A stretch of DNA of 64,000 bases from RGIG7332 sp045580305 (GCA_045580305.1 JAZNNQ010000003.1:76209-140208), one strand, 5' to 3'; shown: positions 17,991-26,349, counted from the stretch's first letter. Notes: a model not told the origin generated them from the sequence alone. Made by a program: numbers and translations.

Positions 17991-19382
17991 TTACTTAATT
18001 TCAGGTAAGCTTGCAGCTGCGACGGACTGACCAACACGGCGGAACTTTTCATCCGGAAGGTTAAGACCAATCTTGATTTCAGGGTAATCCTCGCTAAGTG
18101 TCTTTTCGGCATACTCGATAATGAGGTTGCCACCGTCACCGGACATTACACGGCCGAGAAGAAGAACATCCTTAACATCATAGAAGTTTGAGTACCAAGC
18201 AAGGGCATGTCCGAGATAAACACCGATTGAACGATAAACCGAAGCCGCAGCAGCGGAACCCTCAGCCATAAGCTTCTGGGTAACCTTAAGTCTGTTTGCG
18301 GGGGTGTCATTCTCGTCAAGCTCAATGTTTGCGCGGGGAGCAAGCTTGTTAACACTATCCTGTGAGAAGTACTTAACACCACAACCGATATCGCCGGACC
18401 ACTCGTCCATCATAGCGTCAGGATTTAAGTCAACAGGTGCGAATGCAAGCTCATTGAGGTAACCGGTAATATTGCCGGCACCGTCAATATAGCCTACAGC
18501 TTCGCTGGTGCCCATAGCAATACCGAGAATGTTATTCTTATTTAAACTCATTGCACCTGCAAGAGCGGTAACATCACCGTCATTCGCAACTAAAACCGGA
18601 ACATCGCCGATCTCTTTTGCGGCACGGATATAAATATCCTTAACCTTAGCGTCAAATAAGTCCTGGGGAACTTTAATAAAAAGGGATGCGAGCATTGTAC
18701 GGTTGTTTACAAAAATACCTGCGGAGCTGATACCGATAGCATCGACTCTCGGCATCTTTTCAGCCGCGCTTTTAAATGCGGAAACGATACCCTCGTAATG
18801 GTAGTCGGGGTCGGAGTTTGTCTTGGGATGCCAAACAACCTCTTCGCTCCAGATAGCCTCGCCGTCGATAACAGCGGAAACCTTACGGTCGCTACCGCCG
18901 GCATCAAAGCCAATACGGCAACCGTCCAAGTTGCGACCTGCGCTCTTAGCTTCACTTACAGACTCGCCAATATCCTCGATCTTAGCGGAGACAACCTCAA
19001 AGGGCTTTTCATAGATATTAGCCATAGTAACGGTGTCAAATTCACGCTTTCCGCCGATACGGTATGTATCTTTAATATAATCTGCAATAGCATCACAGCC
19101 GCCAATGGTAATTTTAAAACCACCACAAGCCCAAAGAACGGTTTTAATAAAACGCTCTACCATTAAGGTGTCAGCAGCCCTCATATCCTCTGTGCCGTGT
19201 ATAGAGAAGGAGTATACGGAACGCTGACCGTTCTCGCGCTCAACAGAGATTTTAATGGGAGTTCCGCCAACCTTGGCAACGCTCTTTTTGTAAGCGTCGA
19301 AGAACTTTGAAATCGGCATAAAACCGGTGTCAAGCTCGGGAATGTTTTTAATATCAATATCAAGACCTAAAAAGTGCGCCAT
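17991..19382 (-). CDS. ROK-family sugar-kinase-like protein with N-terminal extension
   Basis: The C-terminal 310 residues look like an ASKHA sugar kinase of the ROK group: phosphate-1 loop IGFDAGGSDRK near residue 156, a central VLVANDGDVTALAG near 262 with the expected catalytic aspartate, and IAMGTSEAVGYID near 288. The first 150 residues are a separate domain I do not recognise. The usual ROK zinc motif (CxCGxxGC) is absent; GDIGCGVKYF is the nearest segment. The substrate is therefore uncertain, with a hexose or amino-sugar most likely. ATG follows GAAAGGATG. It has its own promoter and codons typical of well-expressed genes. Confidence 0.75.
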   Translation of the reverse strand: MAHFLGLDIDIKNIPELDTGFMPISKFFDAYKKSVAKVGGTPIKISVERENGQRSVYSFSIHGTEDMRAADTLMVERFIKTVLWACGGFKITIGGCDAIADYIKDTYRIGGKREFDTVTMANIYEKPFEVVSAKIEDIGESVSEAKSAGRNLDGCRIGFDAGGSDRKVSAVIDGEAIWSEEVVWHPKTNSDPDYHYEGIVSAFKSAAEKMPRVDAIGISSAGIFVNNRTMLASLFIKVPQDLFDAKVKDIYIRAAKEIGDVPVLVANDGDVTALAGAMSLNKNNILGIAMGTSEAVGYIDGAGNITGYLNELAFAPVDLNPDAMMDEWSGDIGCGVKYFSQDSVNKLAPRANIELDENDTPANRLKVTQKLMAEGSAAAASVYRSIGVYLGHALAWYSNFYDVKDVLLLGRVMSGDGGNLIIEYAEKTLSEDYPEIKIGLNLPDEKFRRVGQSVAAASLPEIK

Positions 19383-19417
19383 AAAATCGCATCCTTTCGA
19401 ATAATGTACTTGTATTT

Positions 19418-19446
19418 AGTTTAGCAGAAAATCCCTGTGAATGCAA
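19418..19446 (-). promoter_or_regulatory. Sigma-A-type promoter for the ROK-family gene
   Basis: On the minus strand TTGCAT (19446-19441), a 17-nt spacer and TAAACT (19423-19418) stand 36 nt before the ATG. Confidence 0.6.
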
Positions 19447-19508
19447 GTTCTAAAGCGGAAAAATCAGGCATAATATGTGTTAAACACAAAGTACGGAGGA
19501 TGTTTTTA

Positions 19509-20420
19509 ATGTCAAACGATGCATATCTTTTAAAACAGTACGGACAAGCGGTGCAATTTCTTCCACCACGCTTTCGTTCTTATGCTATGTCTATGGAGGA
19601 TGAAACAAAGAAATGCGCTCGTGAATTTAGACTTCGAGTTGGTGAGCCACTTACCGTGCTTACCGCGCAAAAAGAAATTACCGTGCATAGCGAAACAAAA
19701 ATACGCCACGAGGAGCTTACAACTGTTGTTGATATTGCAACCGGCAGCTCGGTACACAGTAGTGCTGAGCAGATTAAAGCGGGTTTTCTGACGGTGAACG
19801 GCGGGCACAGAATAGGTATGTCCGGTACCGGTGTATATAAAAACGGTGAGGTAAGCTTTATTAAAAATATATCTTCTGTTGCAATACGAATTGCCAAGGC
19901 GTTTGAAGGCGTGTCCAATGATGTTTATCATACGCTCATAAAAAACGGCGGGTTTGATAATACCATCATAATTTCACCGCCCGGCTGCGGTAAAACCACT
20001 ATGCTCCGAGATCTTATACGCAACCTGTCCGACGGAGAATACGGTTACCGTGTGTCGGTTGTAGATGAGCGGAGCGAACTTGCGGGAAAGCATCGAGGTG
20101 TGCTTCAATTCAATTTAGGACACCACACCGATGTAATGGAGGGCATTCCGAAAGCGACGGCAACAATGCTTATGCTTCGTGCCATGTCTCCGCAAATTCT
20201 TGCTGTGGATGAAATAACGGCAAAAGAGGATATATACGCTATGGAGTCTGCCGCAAATTGTGGTGTTGCTTTGCTTGCAACCGCACACGGCGCGGATGTG
20301 GACTCGCTTTTTTCACGAACATTGTACAGGCACCTACAGGAACTTAATATTTTCCGCTATGCGGTAGTTTTAAGAATAGAAAATGGAGAGTACATATCAA
20401 AGGTAGTGGAGCTGAAATGA
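19509..20420 (+). CDS. spoIIIAA: Stage III sporulation protein AA (ATPase)
   Basis: SpoIIIAA is the secretion-type ATPase of the SpoIIIA-SpoIIQ channel that links mother cell and forespore after engulfment. The 303-residue protein carries Walker A PPGCGKTT near residue 158 and a RecA-like core with VVDERSELAG and AVDEITAKED, as in type II/IV secretion ATPases. ATG 19509 is 9 nt after GGAGG; an ATG at 19500 touches that site and is less likely. It overlaps spoIIIAB by 4 nt, and all eight genes spoIIIAA-AH follow in the Bacillus order. Confidence 0.95.
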   Translation: MSNDAYLLKQYGQAVQFLPPRFRSYAMSMEDETKKCAREFRLRVGEPLTVLTAQKEITVHSETKIRHEELTTVVDIATGSSVHSSAEQIKAGFLTVNGGHRIGMSGTGVYKNGEVSFIKNISSVAIRIAKAFEGVSNDVYHTLIKNGGFDNTIIISPPGCGKTTMLRDLIRNLSDGEYGYRVSVVDERSELAGKHRGVLQFNLGHHTDVMEGIPKATATMLMLRAMSPQILAVDEITAKEDIYAMESAANCGVALLATAHGADVDSLFSRTLYRHLQELNIFRYAVVLRIENGEYISKVVELK

Positions 20421-20938
20421 TGCTTTTTAAAATAATAGGTGCATTTTTGATTGTTTCCTGCGGGTTTGTTTTCGGTATGAGCGAAAAAGGGAAATTTCAT
20501 CAAAAGATAAGCATAATTGAAGGAATACTTACCGCAATTGATCTTATTTATTCGGAAATTTCCTGTATGTGTACTCCTACCGAGGAATTGCTTGAAAAAC
20601 TCCGCAGAATTGATAACGATGCGCTGAAAAACTTTTTCAAGGACTGCAAAGCAAGATATACAGAGCGTAGAGACTTGCCCTTTAGTCTTATTTGGAGCAG
20701 AGCAATTAAAGAGGCTGTATATTTAGGTCTTAGTCAGAATGAGGAAAGCACTCTTACAGAAGTGGGGAATGCGCTGGGAAGATACAGTGCTGATGAGCAG
20801 TTAAGAGTACTGGAGCATGCCAGAAAAAGATATGAGGGATATTTGAAAAATGCAGAAAATGCAAAGCAAAAGCTGAGTAAGTTATACGGCAATCTGAGCC
20901 TTATTTCCGGGATTGCCCTTGTGATTATACTGCTGTAG
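20417..20938 (+). CDS. spoIIIAB: Stage III sporulation protein AB
   Basis: SpoIIIAB is a membrane-anchored component of the mother-cell side of the engulfment channel, with some likeness to type II secretion GspF proteins. The 173 residues have an N-terminal hydrophobic helix (about 2-20), a helical cytoplasmic body with the EIS motif near residue 46 and a C-terminal hydrophobic end (about 155-173). ATG overlaps the spoIIIAA stop as ATGA, pointing to translational coupling. Confidence 0.9.
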   Translation: MMLFKIIGAFLIVSCGFVFGMSEKGKFHQKISIIEGILTAIDLIYSEISCMCTPTEELLEKLRRIDNDALKNFFKDCKARYTERRDLPFSLIWSRAIKEAVYLGLSQNEESTLTEVGNALGRYSADEQLRVLEHARKRYEGYLKNAENAKQKLSKLYGNLSLISGIALVIILL

Positions 20939-20952
20939 AGGGAAGGATAAAA

Positions 20953-21147
20953 ATGCAGGTGGATTTAATATTTAAGGTAGCCGCCATAGGAATACTTGTT
21001 TCTGTACTAAATCAACTGCTTGTGCGCTCGGGCCGTGAAGAGCAGGCAATGCTCACAACCCTTGCAGGACTGATAGTTGTTCTTATGATTGTAGTAGAGG
21101 AAATAAGCGGACTTTTTGACTTTGTAAAGACAACCTTTGGATTTTAG
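20953..21147 (+). CDS. spoIIIAC: Stage III sporulation protein AC
   Basis: A 64-residue protein of two transmembrane helices, the normal size for SpoIIIAC. The motif LLVRSGREEQAMLTTLAG is characteristic. It is part of the membrane platform of the mother cell-forespore channel. GGAAGGA lies just upstream of its ATG. Confidence 0.92.
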   Translation: MQVDLIFKVAAIGILVSVLNQLLVRSGREEQAMLTTLAGLIVVLMIVVEEISGLFDFVKTTFGF

Positions 21148-21150
21148 AAA

Positions 21151-21534
21151 ATGGAACTTTTTATTAAATGTATAGTAATAGCAATCCTAACGGCGATTTC
21201 ATCGACTCTGTTAAAAAGATATCTGCCTGAAATATCAATTGCCATACTGATAATTGCTTGTGTGCTGTTACTTGGAATAATAAGCGGATTATTAAACGAG
21301 GTTTTTGACTTCATAGGTAATTTGGCGGAAATATCCGGAATATCGGATGAACTGCTTACACCGGTTTTTAAGGTATCTGTAATTGCAGTTTTGGCAAAGG
21401 TAGCCTGCGATATATGCCGTGAAGCGGGGAGCGGTGCCCTTGTTACCGTAATTGAGCTGTGTGCAAGTGTGGTGGCAATTATTATTTCAATTCCGCTTTT
21501 TAATGCGGTAATCGGTCTTATAACAAGGATGTGA
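21151..21534 (+). CDS. spoIIIAD: Stage III sporulation protein AD
   Basis: A 127-residue polytopic membrane protein with about four hydrophobic helices. The segment around ILAKVACDICREAGSGAL, here VLAKVACDICREAG, matches SpoIIIAD, which pairs with SpoIIIAC in the channel's membrane platform. It begins 3 nt after spoIIIAC, and its stop lies 5 nt before the preferred spoIIIAE start. Confidence 0.92.
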   Translation: MELFIKCIVIAILTAISSTLLKRYLPEISIAILIIACVLLLGIISGLLNEVFDFIGNLAEISGISDELLTPVFKVSVIAVLAKVACDICREAGSGALVTVIELCASVVAIIISIPLFNAVIGLITRM

Positions 21535-21539
21535 AACAA

Positions 21540-22628
21540 ATGAAAAGAGCACTTATAAGTGTGGTAATGATTTTATTGCTGATCCTTACTGCAAATGCAA
21601 CCGAAATTACCGATATGCAGCGGGAAATCCTCGACCTTGATAATCTGATAGACAGCGCACCCGACGATGTGGAAGTGGAAATAGATGAAAATACATCACT
21701 GGATGAAGGGTTAAAGGGTCTGTTTAATCGTATAAAGGACGAATTTGGAAGTGTTTTTACAAGTGCACTTTCTTGTATAGGAGTGGTAATTGCAGTATCG
21801 ATGCTGGCGGCGATAGTGGGAACGATGCAGGGTAATGCGCTGAATAAAGGACCTCGCTATATCGATGCTGTATCGGCGCTTGCCATATCAGCAGCTGCTG
21901 CGGGGAACATACGCTCATTTATCGGTATGGCAGAAGAGGCGATAAGCGGTATGAATGATTTTTCGACCGTTCTTTTCCCAACGCTTGCCGCGTCGGTTGC
22001 CGCATCGGGATCACCTGTTGGTGCTGTTGTAAGACACTCGGCAAGTGTTCTTTTTTCAAGCACCTTTATATCACTGATAAGTTCAATACTTGTGCCACTG
22101 CTGTATACATATATCGCATCAGCCACTGCAAATGCGGCTATTGAGAATGCGCCCATAGGTAAAATATGTTCTTTTTTAGAGTGGATAATCAGCGGAGCAC
22201 TCAAGGTGATCTTGACGGTTTTTTTGGCGTATATAACGGTTTCAGGCTTTGTTGCATCTACCGGTGATATGGCAGGCGTCAGAACGATAAGTGCCATAAG
22301 CGGTGCTGTACCGGTAGTTGGCGGAATATTATCAAACGCCACGGGTGCTATTTTATCCGGAGCCAAGGTGCTAAAAAATGCGGTAGGAATTTTCGGTCTT
22401 TTAAGCGTGATGTCAATATGCCTGACACCTTGTTTGGTGTTGGCTGTCAATTATTTTACTTTTAAAATAACAAGCGCGCTTCTGTCACCAATATGTGAAG
22501 TGAAAACAGGTGAGTTGGTAGGAAAGATCGGAACCGCATTTGGAATAATGTTGGCTATAACCGCGTCCTGCGCACTTCTTATGTTTATAGCGATTATTTC
22601 TTGTATGTTTGCCGCGGGTGTTTCGTGA
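21540..22628 (+). CDS. spoIIIAE: Stage III sporulation protein AE
   Basis: The largest membrane subunit of the SpoIIIA complex. The 362 residues begin with a signal-like helix (about 2-20, ending ANA), a short extracytoplasmic acidic part, and then about seven hydrophobic segments rich in Ala, Gly and Ser. Motifs such as SGFVASTGDMAGVRTI and VVGGILSNATGAIL are typical. ATG 21540 is spaced 10 nt from AAGGA at 21525-21529; a GTG at 21531 overlaps the previous stop and is too close to that site. Confidence 0.92.
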   Translation: MKRALISVVMILLLILTANATEITDMQREILDLDNLIDSAPDDVEVEIDENTSLDEGLKGLFNRIKDEFGSVFTSALSCIGVVIAVSMLAAIVGTMQGNALNKGPRYIDAVSALAISAAAAGNIRSFIGMAEEAISGMNDFSTVLFPTLAASVAASGSPVGAVVRHSASVLFSSTFISLISSILVPLLYTYIASATANAAIENAPIGKICSFLEWIISGALKVILTVFLAYITVSGFVASTGDMAGVRTISAISGAVPVVGGILSNATGAILSGAKVLKNAVGIFGLLSVMSICLTPCLVLAVNYFTFKITSALLSPICEVKTGELVGKIGTAFGIMLAITASCALLMFIAIISCMFAAGVS

Positions 22629-22637
22629 GGTGGAAAA

Positions 22638-23084
22638 ATGGATGCAATTAAAGAATGGATATCAGGAATATGTGCCATATCTCTTATGATAGCAATTCTA
22701 CGGTCACTTTTGCCGGAAAGTGCTGTTGGAAAAACCTTCAATATCGCGGCATCATTGCTTATTGTTATTGCATTGATTTCCCCACTCAAGAAGATCGATC
22801 TTGATGAGTTTAAGTTAAATGTGGCAAAAAGTGATCGCTTGGTTGAGGAAAAGGTACAGCAAGTTACAGAGGAAAACGCAAAAATGGCAGATAGACTCAT
22901 AGAAAAGGAGCTTTGCGAATATATATGTAAAAAAACGAATATGAACAGCAACGATATTTCTATAGTTTGCAATAACGGAGAAATAGAGCGTGTGGTGCTA
23001 CATAAAAGAAACACAGAGGCTAAAAGGATTTTGACCGAAGAATGTGGTGTGGATATCAATAAAATATCCGAGCGGGGAGTGTAA
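22638..23084 (+). CDS. spoIIIAF: Stage III sporulation protein AF
   Basis: A 148-residue protein with two N-terminal transmembrane helices (about 7-24 and 32-50, the latter ending ALISPLKK) and a soluble C-terminal domain. The ring-forming SpoIIIAF domain is proposed to sit in the intermembrane space as part of the channel. It follows spoIIIAE by 9 nt. Confidence 0.88.
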   Translation: MDAIKEWISGICAISLMIAILRSLLPESAVGKTFNIAASLLIVIALISPLKKIDLDEFKLNVAKSDRLVEEKVQQVTEENAKMADRLIEKELCEYICKKTNMNSNDISIVCNNGEIERVVLHKRNTEAKRILTEECGVDINKISERGV

Positions 23085-23087
23085 AAA

Positions 23088-23600
23088 ATGCCGGACCTAA
23101 GAAAATACAGAGACTTTTTTAAGAAAAATAAATATCTTTTTATTGTACTTGCAATCGGTATTATCTTATTGATCTTGCCAAGCGGTAAGAATGATAAGGT
23201 TAAAGTCGATGAGAACCGACAAATAGAGTTTTCCATAGACGAATGGGAAGAGAAACTGGAGAAAATATTAGCTGAGTGCGAGGGGGTTGGTCGTGTAAAG
23301 GTGGCGCTTGCGGTTTCAGGGACTGCAGAGTCGGTTTATGCTCAGGAGGAGTCGCTGAATACGCGAAAAAACAGCGATGATTACACAAAGGACAGCGACA
23401 AAAAAATAAGTGTATTATCAACCGGCTCCGGAGTAGAAGCTCCGGTTGTAATAAGAGAACTATATCCCGAATTCTTAGGTGCCACCGTAGTTTGCGACGG
23501 TGCGGATTATTCGGGGGTATGTATTAATGTGACCGGCGCGGTTTCATCTCTCACCGGACTTTCATCAGATAAAATAACAATTATTAAAATGAAGAATTGA
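23088..23600 (+). CDS. spoIIIAG: Stage III sporulation protein AG
   Basis: SpoIIIAG forms a large ring in the space between the mother-cell and forespore membranes. The 170 residues have a transmembrane helix at about 18-34 and then an extracytoplasmic ring-building domain with VGRVKVALAVSG near residue 66 and GATVVCDGAD near 126. The middle 80-110 is polar and probably the inserted beta element. It lies 3 nt after spoIIIAF. Confidence 0.9.
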   Translation: MPDLRKYRDFFKKNKYLFIVLAIGIILLILPSGKNDKVKVDENRQIEFSIDEWEEKLEKILAECEGVGRVKVALAVSGTAESVYAQEESLNTRKNSDDYTKDSDKKISVLSTGSGVEAPVVIRELYPEFLGATVVCDGADYSGVCINVTGAVSSLTGLSSDKITIIKMKN

Positions 23601-23613
23601 GGAGGAGTTATTT

Positions 23614-24147
23614 ATGTTCTTAAAAAGAAGAAGCGCGGTTGCCGCAATGACAGTTTTATTTATTTGTGTGGCGGTATATTTAAATTGGAGCTATACTCAG
23701 GGTATCGGCTTTGATGACACTGATGTCGATACCGGAAAGGTGTTGGGTGAGGCGACACTTATCGATAATGAAGAAAATATAGAAGAACCGAAGGACAATT
23801 ATTTTGAAAATGCCCGTCTGGAAAAGCAGAAAGCAAGAGACAGCGCAATTTCTACACTGAAGGAAACTACGCTGAATGACAAGGTCTCTCAGGAGGAGCG
23901 CGACAGTGCAACAGCTGGTATTGAAACTCTTGCAAACAGTGCGGTCAAAGAAACACAGATTGAAACACTGGTCAAGGCAAAGGGCTTTTCCGACTGTGTG
24001 ACGCTTATAAATGACGAGGGAGTAAATGTCATAGTCAAGGTGGGTGAGGAAGGCCTTACCGCGGCTGATGCATCAAAGATAAAGGATATAGTTGTCGCAG
24101 AGGCAAAGGTAAAGCCGGCCCAGATTAAAATTATCGAAATAAAATAA
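23614..24147 (+). CDS. spoIIIAH: Stage III sporulation protein AH
   Basis: SpoIIIAH binds forespore SpoIIQ across the intermembrane space to hold the two halves of the channel together. The 177 residues have a short cytoplasmic end, one transmembrane helix (about 9-25), a charged linker and a C-terminal YscJ/FliF-like ring domain (about 85-177) with GFSDCVTLINDEGVNVIV and KPAQIKIIEIK. GAGGAG precedes the ATG. It is the last gene of the operon and no clear terminator follows, only the coaX promoter. Confidence 0.92.
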   Translation: MFLKRRSAVAAMTVLFICVAVYLNWSYTQGIGFDDTDVDTGKVLGEATLIDNEENIEEPKDNYFENARLEKQKARDSAISTLKETTLNDKVSQEERDSATAGIETLANSAVKETQIETLVKAKGFSDCVTLINDEGVNVIVKVGEEGLTAADASKIKDIVVAEAKVKPAQIKIIEIK

Positions 24148-24149
24148 AC

Positions 24150-24178
24150 TTGCAATTGCATATAAAAAGTGCTAATAT
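24150..24178 (+). promoter_or_regulatory. Sigma-A-type promoter with extended -10 for coaX
   Basis: TTGCAA at 24150-24155, 17-nt spacer, TAATAT at 24173-24178, with TGC directly before the -10 hexamer. The first three bases of the -35 are 3 nt beyond the spoIIIAH stop. Confidence 0.65.
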
Positions 24179-24207
24179 AAGGAAAAATAAACGAGGTAGT
24201 GATTTTT

Positions 24208-24972
24208 TTGGTTCTTGCAATAGATGTTGGCAATACCAATATAGTTGTGGGCGGCTTTAAAGATAACGAGCTTAAGTTTGTTGTTCGCATCGCCACCGAT
24301 CCATCGAAGACCGAGGATGAATATGCAACTAAAATACTCAATATTCTCTCTATTTACGAGGTGAAGCGTGAAGAGGTTAACGGTGCGATTATTTCATCAG
24401 TCGTACCACCGCTTACTTCCATTATGAAAAAGGCGGTTAAGTTCGCATATGATGTTGATGCGTTGACGGTAGGCCCTGGAATAAAAACAGGAATTAATAT
24501 TCATTGTGATAATCCCGCATCGGTTGGCGCAGATCTTATTTGCGCGTGTGTTGCTGCACATAATATATACAAGAGTCCGGCCCTCATTATTGATATGGGC
24601 ACCGCTACAAAAATGATGGTTATGGATAAAAACGGATCATTCATTGGTGTGTCCATTATTCCGGGTGTGAATATCGCGCTAAAAGCGCTTACCTCAGGTA
24701 CGGCGCAGCTTCCGCAAATCAGTATGGAAGCACCGAAATCGGTAATCGGTAAGAATACCGCCGATTGTATGCGCTCCGGTGTCGTTTTTGGTAATGCAAG
24801 TATGCTTGACGGTATGATAGAACGCTTCAACGAGGAAATGGGCGAGACGCTTCCCGTATATGCAACGGGCGGCCTTGCACCGACGATAATTCCTCATTGT
24901 AAGCACAAAATCACTATAGACGAAAATATGGTTCTTAAAGGTTTAAACATTTTATATAATAAAAATGTTTAG
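24208..24972 (+). CDS. coaX: Type III pantothenate kinase CoaX
   Basis: CoaX catalyses the same reaction as coaW, pantothenate to 4'-phosphopantothenate, but belongs to a different kinase type that needs a monovalent cation and is not inhibited by coenzyme A. The 254-residue protein shows AIDVGNTN at the N-terminus, GPGIKTGI near residue 92, and DMGTATK near 130. The TTG at 24208 is chosen because GAGGT at 24193-24197 is 10 nt upstream; a GTG at 24199 is only 1 nt away. The next gene, 56 nt downstream, is an ECF S-component that may import pantothenate. Confidence 0.93.
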   Translation: MVLAIDVGNTNIVVGGFKDNELKFVVRIATDPSKTEDEYATKILNILSIYEVKREEVNGAIISSVVPPLTSIMKKAVKFAYDVDALTVGPGIKTGINIHCDNPASVGADLICACVAAHNIYKSPALIIDMGTATKMMVMDKNGSFIGVSIIPGVNIALKALTSGTAQLPQISMEAPKSVIGKNTADCMRSGVVFGNASMLDGMIERFNEEMGETLPVYATGGLAPTIIPHCKHKITIDENMVLKGLNILYNKNV

Positions 24973-25028
24973 ATAAAATTTTATGCGTTGTATCGCTTAA
25001 GGCGAACGACAGCAAGGAGGAAATTCAA

Positions 25029-25595
25029 ATGAACAAAAGAGGAATGTCAACAAAAACACTGGTGTTTGGTGCCATACTGACAGCACTTGTAATCGTGCTT
25101 CAGTATATAAGCATGGCCATACGCTTCGGCACATTCTCCATAACACTGTCACTTACACCTATTGTTGTAGGTGCTGTGTGCTGTGGCGTGGGAATGGGCG
25201 CGTGGCTTGGTCTTGTATTCGGTATCGCGGTACTTATGACGGGCGATGCGGCGCCGTTTCTGGCTGTGAGCATCGGCGGCACGGTAGTAACGGTTCTCGC
25301 AAAAGGTGTTGCATGCGGTGTCATCCCGGCTCTGGTTTACAAGCTGCTTAAAAAGTGTAACAATGTTTTTGCATCTGCAACTGCGGCAATCCTGAGCCCT
25401 ATTGCTAATACCGGTGTATTTTTAATAGGTTGTATGATATTCTTCGTGCCCACAATTATGGAGTGGCACGGTACGGTTTCAGCGTTCTTAATCAGCATTT
25501 TCAGTATAAACTTCCTTATTGAGCTGGTACTTAATATTGTTTTGATCCCGGTTGTAGTAAGAATAATTAACCTTAAACTCAAAAATAATATTTAG
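25029..25595 (+). CDS. ECF transporter S-component, possibly for pantothenate
   Basis: The 188 residues form about six transmembrane helices with a short cytoplasmic N-terminus (MSTKTLVFGAILTAL). The layout, with a PIVVGAVCCG segment and a Gly/Ala-rich middle, matches the membrane-embedded substrate-binding (S) subunits of energy-coupling-factor vitamin transporters. The ATPase and T subunits are not in the window and are usually shared. Its place directly behind coaX suggests pantothenate or a related pantothenate precursor as the ligand; this is inference from context. Confidence 0.75.
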   Translation: MNKRGMSTKTLVFGAILTALVIVLQYISMAIRFGTFSITLSLTPIVVGAVCCGVGMGAWLGLVFGIAVLMTGDAAPFLAVSIGGTVVTVLAKGVACGVIPALVYKLLKKCNNVFASATAAILSPIANTGVFLIGCMIFFVPTIMEWHGTVSAFLISIFSINFLIELVLNIVLIPVVVRIINLKLKNNI

Positions 25596-25601
25596 TAGTT
25601 G

Positions 25602-25630
25602 TTGCAAAAATTTCACATATGTGCTAATAT
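25602..25630 (+). promoter_or_regulatory. Sigma-A-type promoter with extended -10 for the Asp23 gene
   Basis: TTGCAA at 25602-25607, 17-nt spacer, TAATAT at 25625-25630 with TGC before it. It is nearly identical in form to the coaX promoter. Confidence 0.65.
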
Positions 25631-25669
25631 ATTAATATAAAACTTCGTGTTGAAGGAGTGTATTTAATT

Positions 25670-26056
25670 ATGGCAGATACAAAAGATTATTTAAATCAGG
25701 TTGAAGAAAACGGAAATATTAATATCTCAGAAGAAGTTGTCGCATCCATTGCTGCTCTTGCCGCACTTGAGGTTAAAGGTGTTGGCGAGCTTAGCACCGG
25801 TGGTATCGCTATTGCTGAGATTCTTGGTAAAAAGTCTTTATCCAAGGGCGTTAAGGTTGAAATAAGTGAAGCGGGCACTACCGTTGATGTTTTTATGACC
25901 GTTAAATACGGTGAGGTTGTTCCTACCGTTGCTATAAGCGTTCAGGACGCTGTTGTTAACGCGCTTGAGTCTATGGCAAATCTTACCGCTGTAACTGTTA
26001 ATATCCATGTTACCGGCATCACCTTTGAAAAGGAAGAAAAGAAAGACGATAAATAA
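25670..26056 (+). CDS. Asp23/Gls24 family envelope stress-response protein
   Basis: The 128-residue soluble protein has the Asp23 domain: NISEEVVASIAALAALEVKGV near the start, where the conserved helix leads into GVGELS, then GVKVEISE and VPTVAISVQDAV, ending with a charged tail (EKEEKKDD). Asp23 proteins associate with the membrane through partner proteins and affect envelope or lipid homeostasis. In Bacillus the related yqhY lies a few genes after spoIIIAH, so the position here is conserved. ATG is 11 nt after GAAGGAG. Confidence 0.9.
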   Translation: MADTKDYLNQVEENGNINISEEVVASIAALAALEVKGVGELSTGGIAIAEILGKKSLSKGVKVEISEAGTTVDVFMTVKYGEVVPTVAISVQDAVVNALESMANLTAVTVNIHVTGITFEKEEKKDDK

Positions 26057-26060
26057 AAAA

Positions 26061-26088
26061 ATCCCGCTCTTACGAGCGGGATTTTTTT
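26061..26088. terminator. Bidirectional terminator between Asp23 and the aro operon
   Basis: A 9-bp stem, ATCCCGCTC (26061-26069) with its complement at 26074-26082, loop TTAC, flanked by A and T runs so that it works for both converging transcripts. Confidence 0.9.
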
Positions 26089-26338
26089 ATTGCAATTCTT
26101 CTTTTAAAGCTTTTGCTAATTGGTCGGGACAGCTGGTTTCCTTATAACCGCAGGTGGTGCCCTCTAAAAGTTCAATTACCTTTTCTACCGGCATACCGCG
26201 CACCAAGCGGCTTATTCCGGAAAGATTACCGTTACAACCGCCGGTAAATTCGATGTTTTTAACTATTCCGTCTTCAATTTCATAGTCAATTTTTCGTGAG
26301 CATACGCCTCTTGTTGTGTATGTTCCTTTTTTTATCAC
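26087..26338 (-). CDS. TSCPD-domain protein (TIGR03905 type)
   Basis: An 83-residue protein with the conserved TSCPDQLA motif near the C-terminus, plus GVCSR near residue 11 and FTGGCNGNLSG near 31; the cysteines are probably a metal or cofactor site. This small family is frequent in Firmicutes, and its biochemical role is unknown to me. It is the last gene of the aromatic operon, starting at GTG with AGGAG 8 nt upstream, so it is probably co-transcribed with the aro genes and may not be functionally linked to them. Confidence 0.85.
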   Translation of the reverse strand: MIKKGTYTTRGVCSRKIDYEIEDGIVKNIEFTGGCNGNLSGISRLVRGMPVEKVIELLEGTTCGYKETSCPDQLAKALKEELQ

Positions 26339-26349
26339 AAAATCAGCTC

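Noticed and set aside
19468..19500. Sigma-E promoter for spoIIIAA around CATAATAT
   Set aside because: The -10 is only a partial match and no ATA-type -35 stands 13-15 nt upstream, although a sigma-E promoter is expected somewhere here.
21857..22450. A 197-codon open frame opposite spoIIIAE
   Set aside because: It is a shadow of the spoIIIAE reading frame, rich in Ala and Thr from complementary codons, with no family resemblance.
22451..23236. A 261-codon open frame on the minus strand opposite spoIIIAE-AG
   Set aside because: The plus-strand spoIIIA genes are clear family members. The antisense frame is Ser/Ile-rich low-complexity sequence with no motif and no ribosome-binding site.
24973..25028. 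A riboswitch between coaX and the ECF gene
   Set aside because: Only a short TCGC/GCGA hairpin is present, without a T run or a known aptamer pattern.
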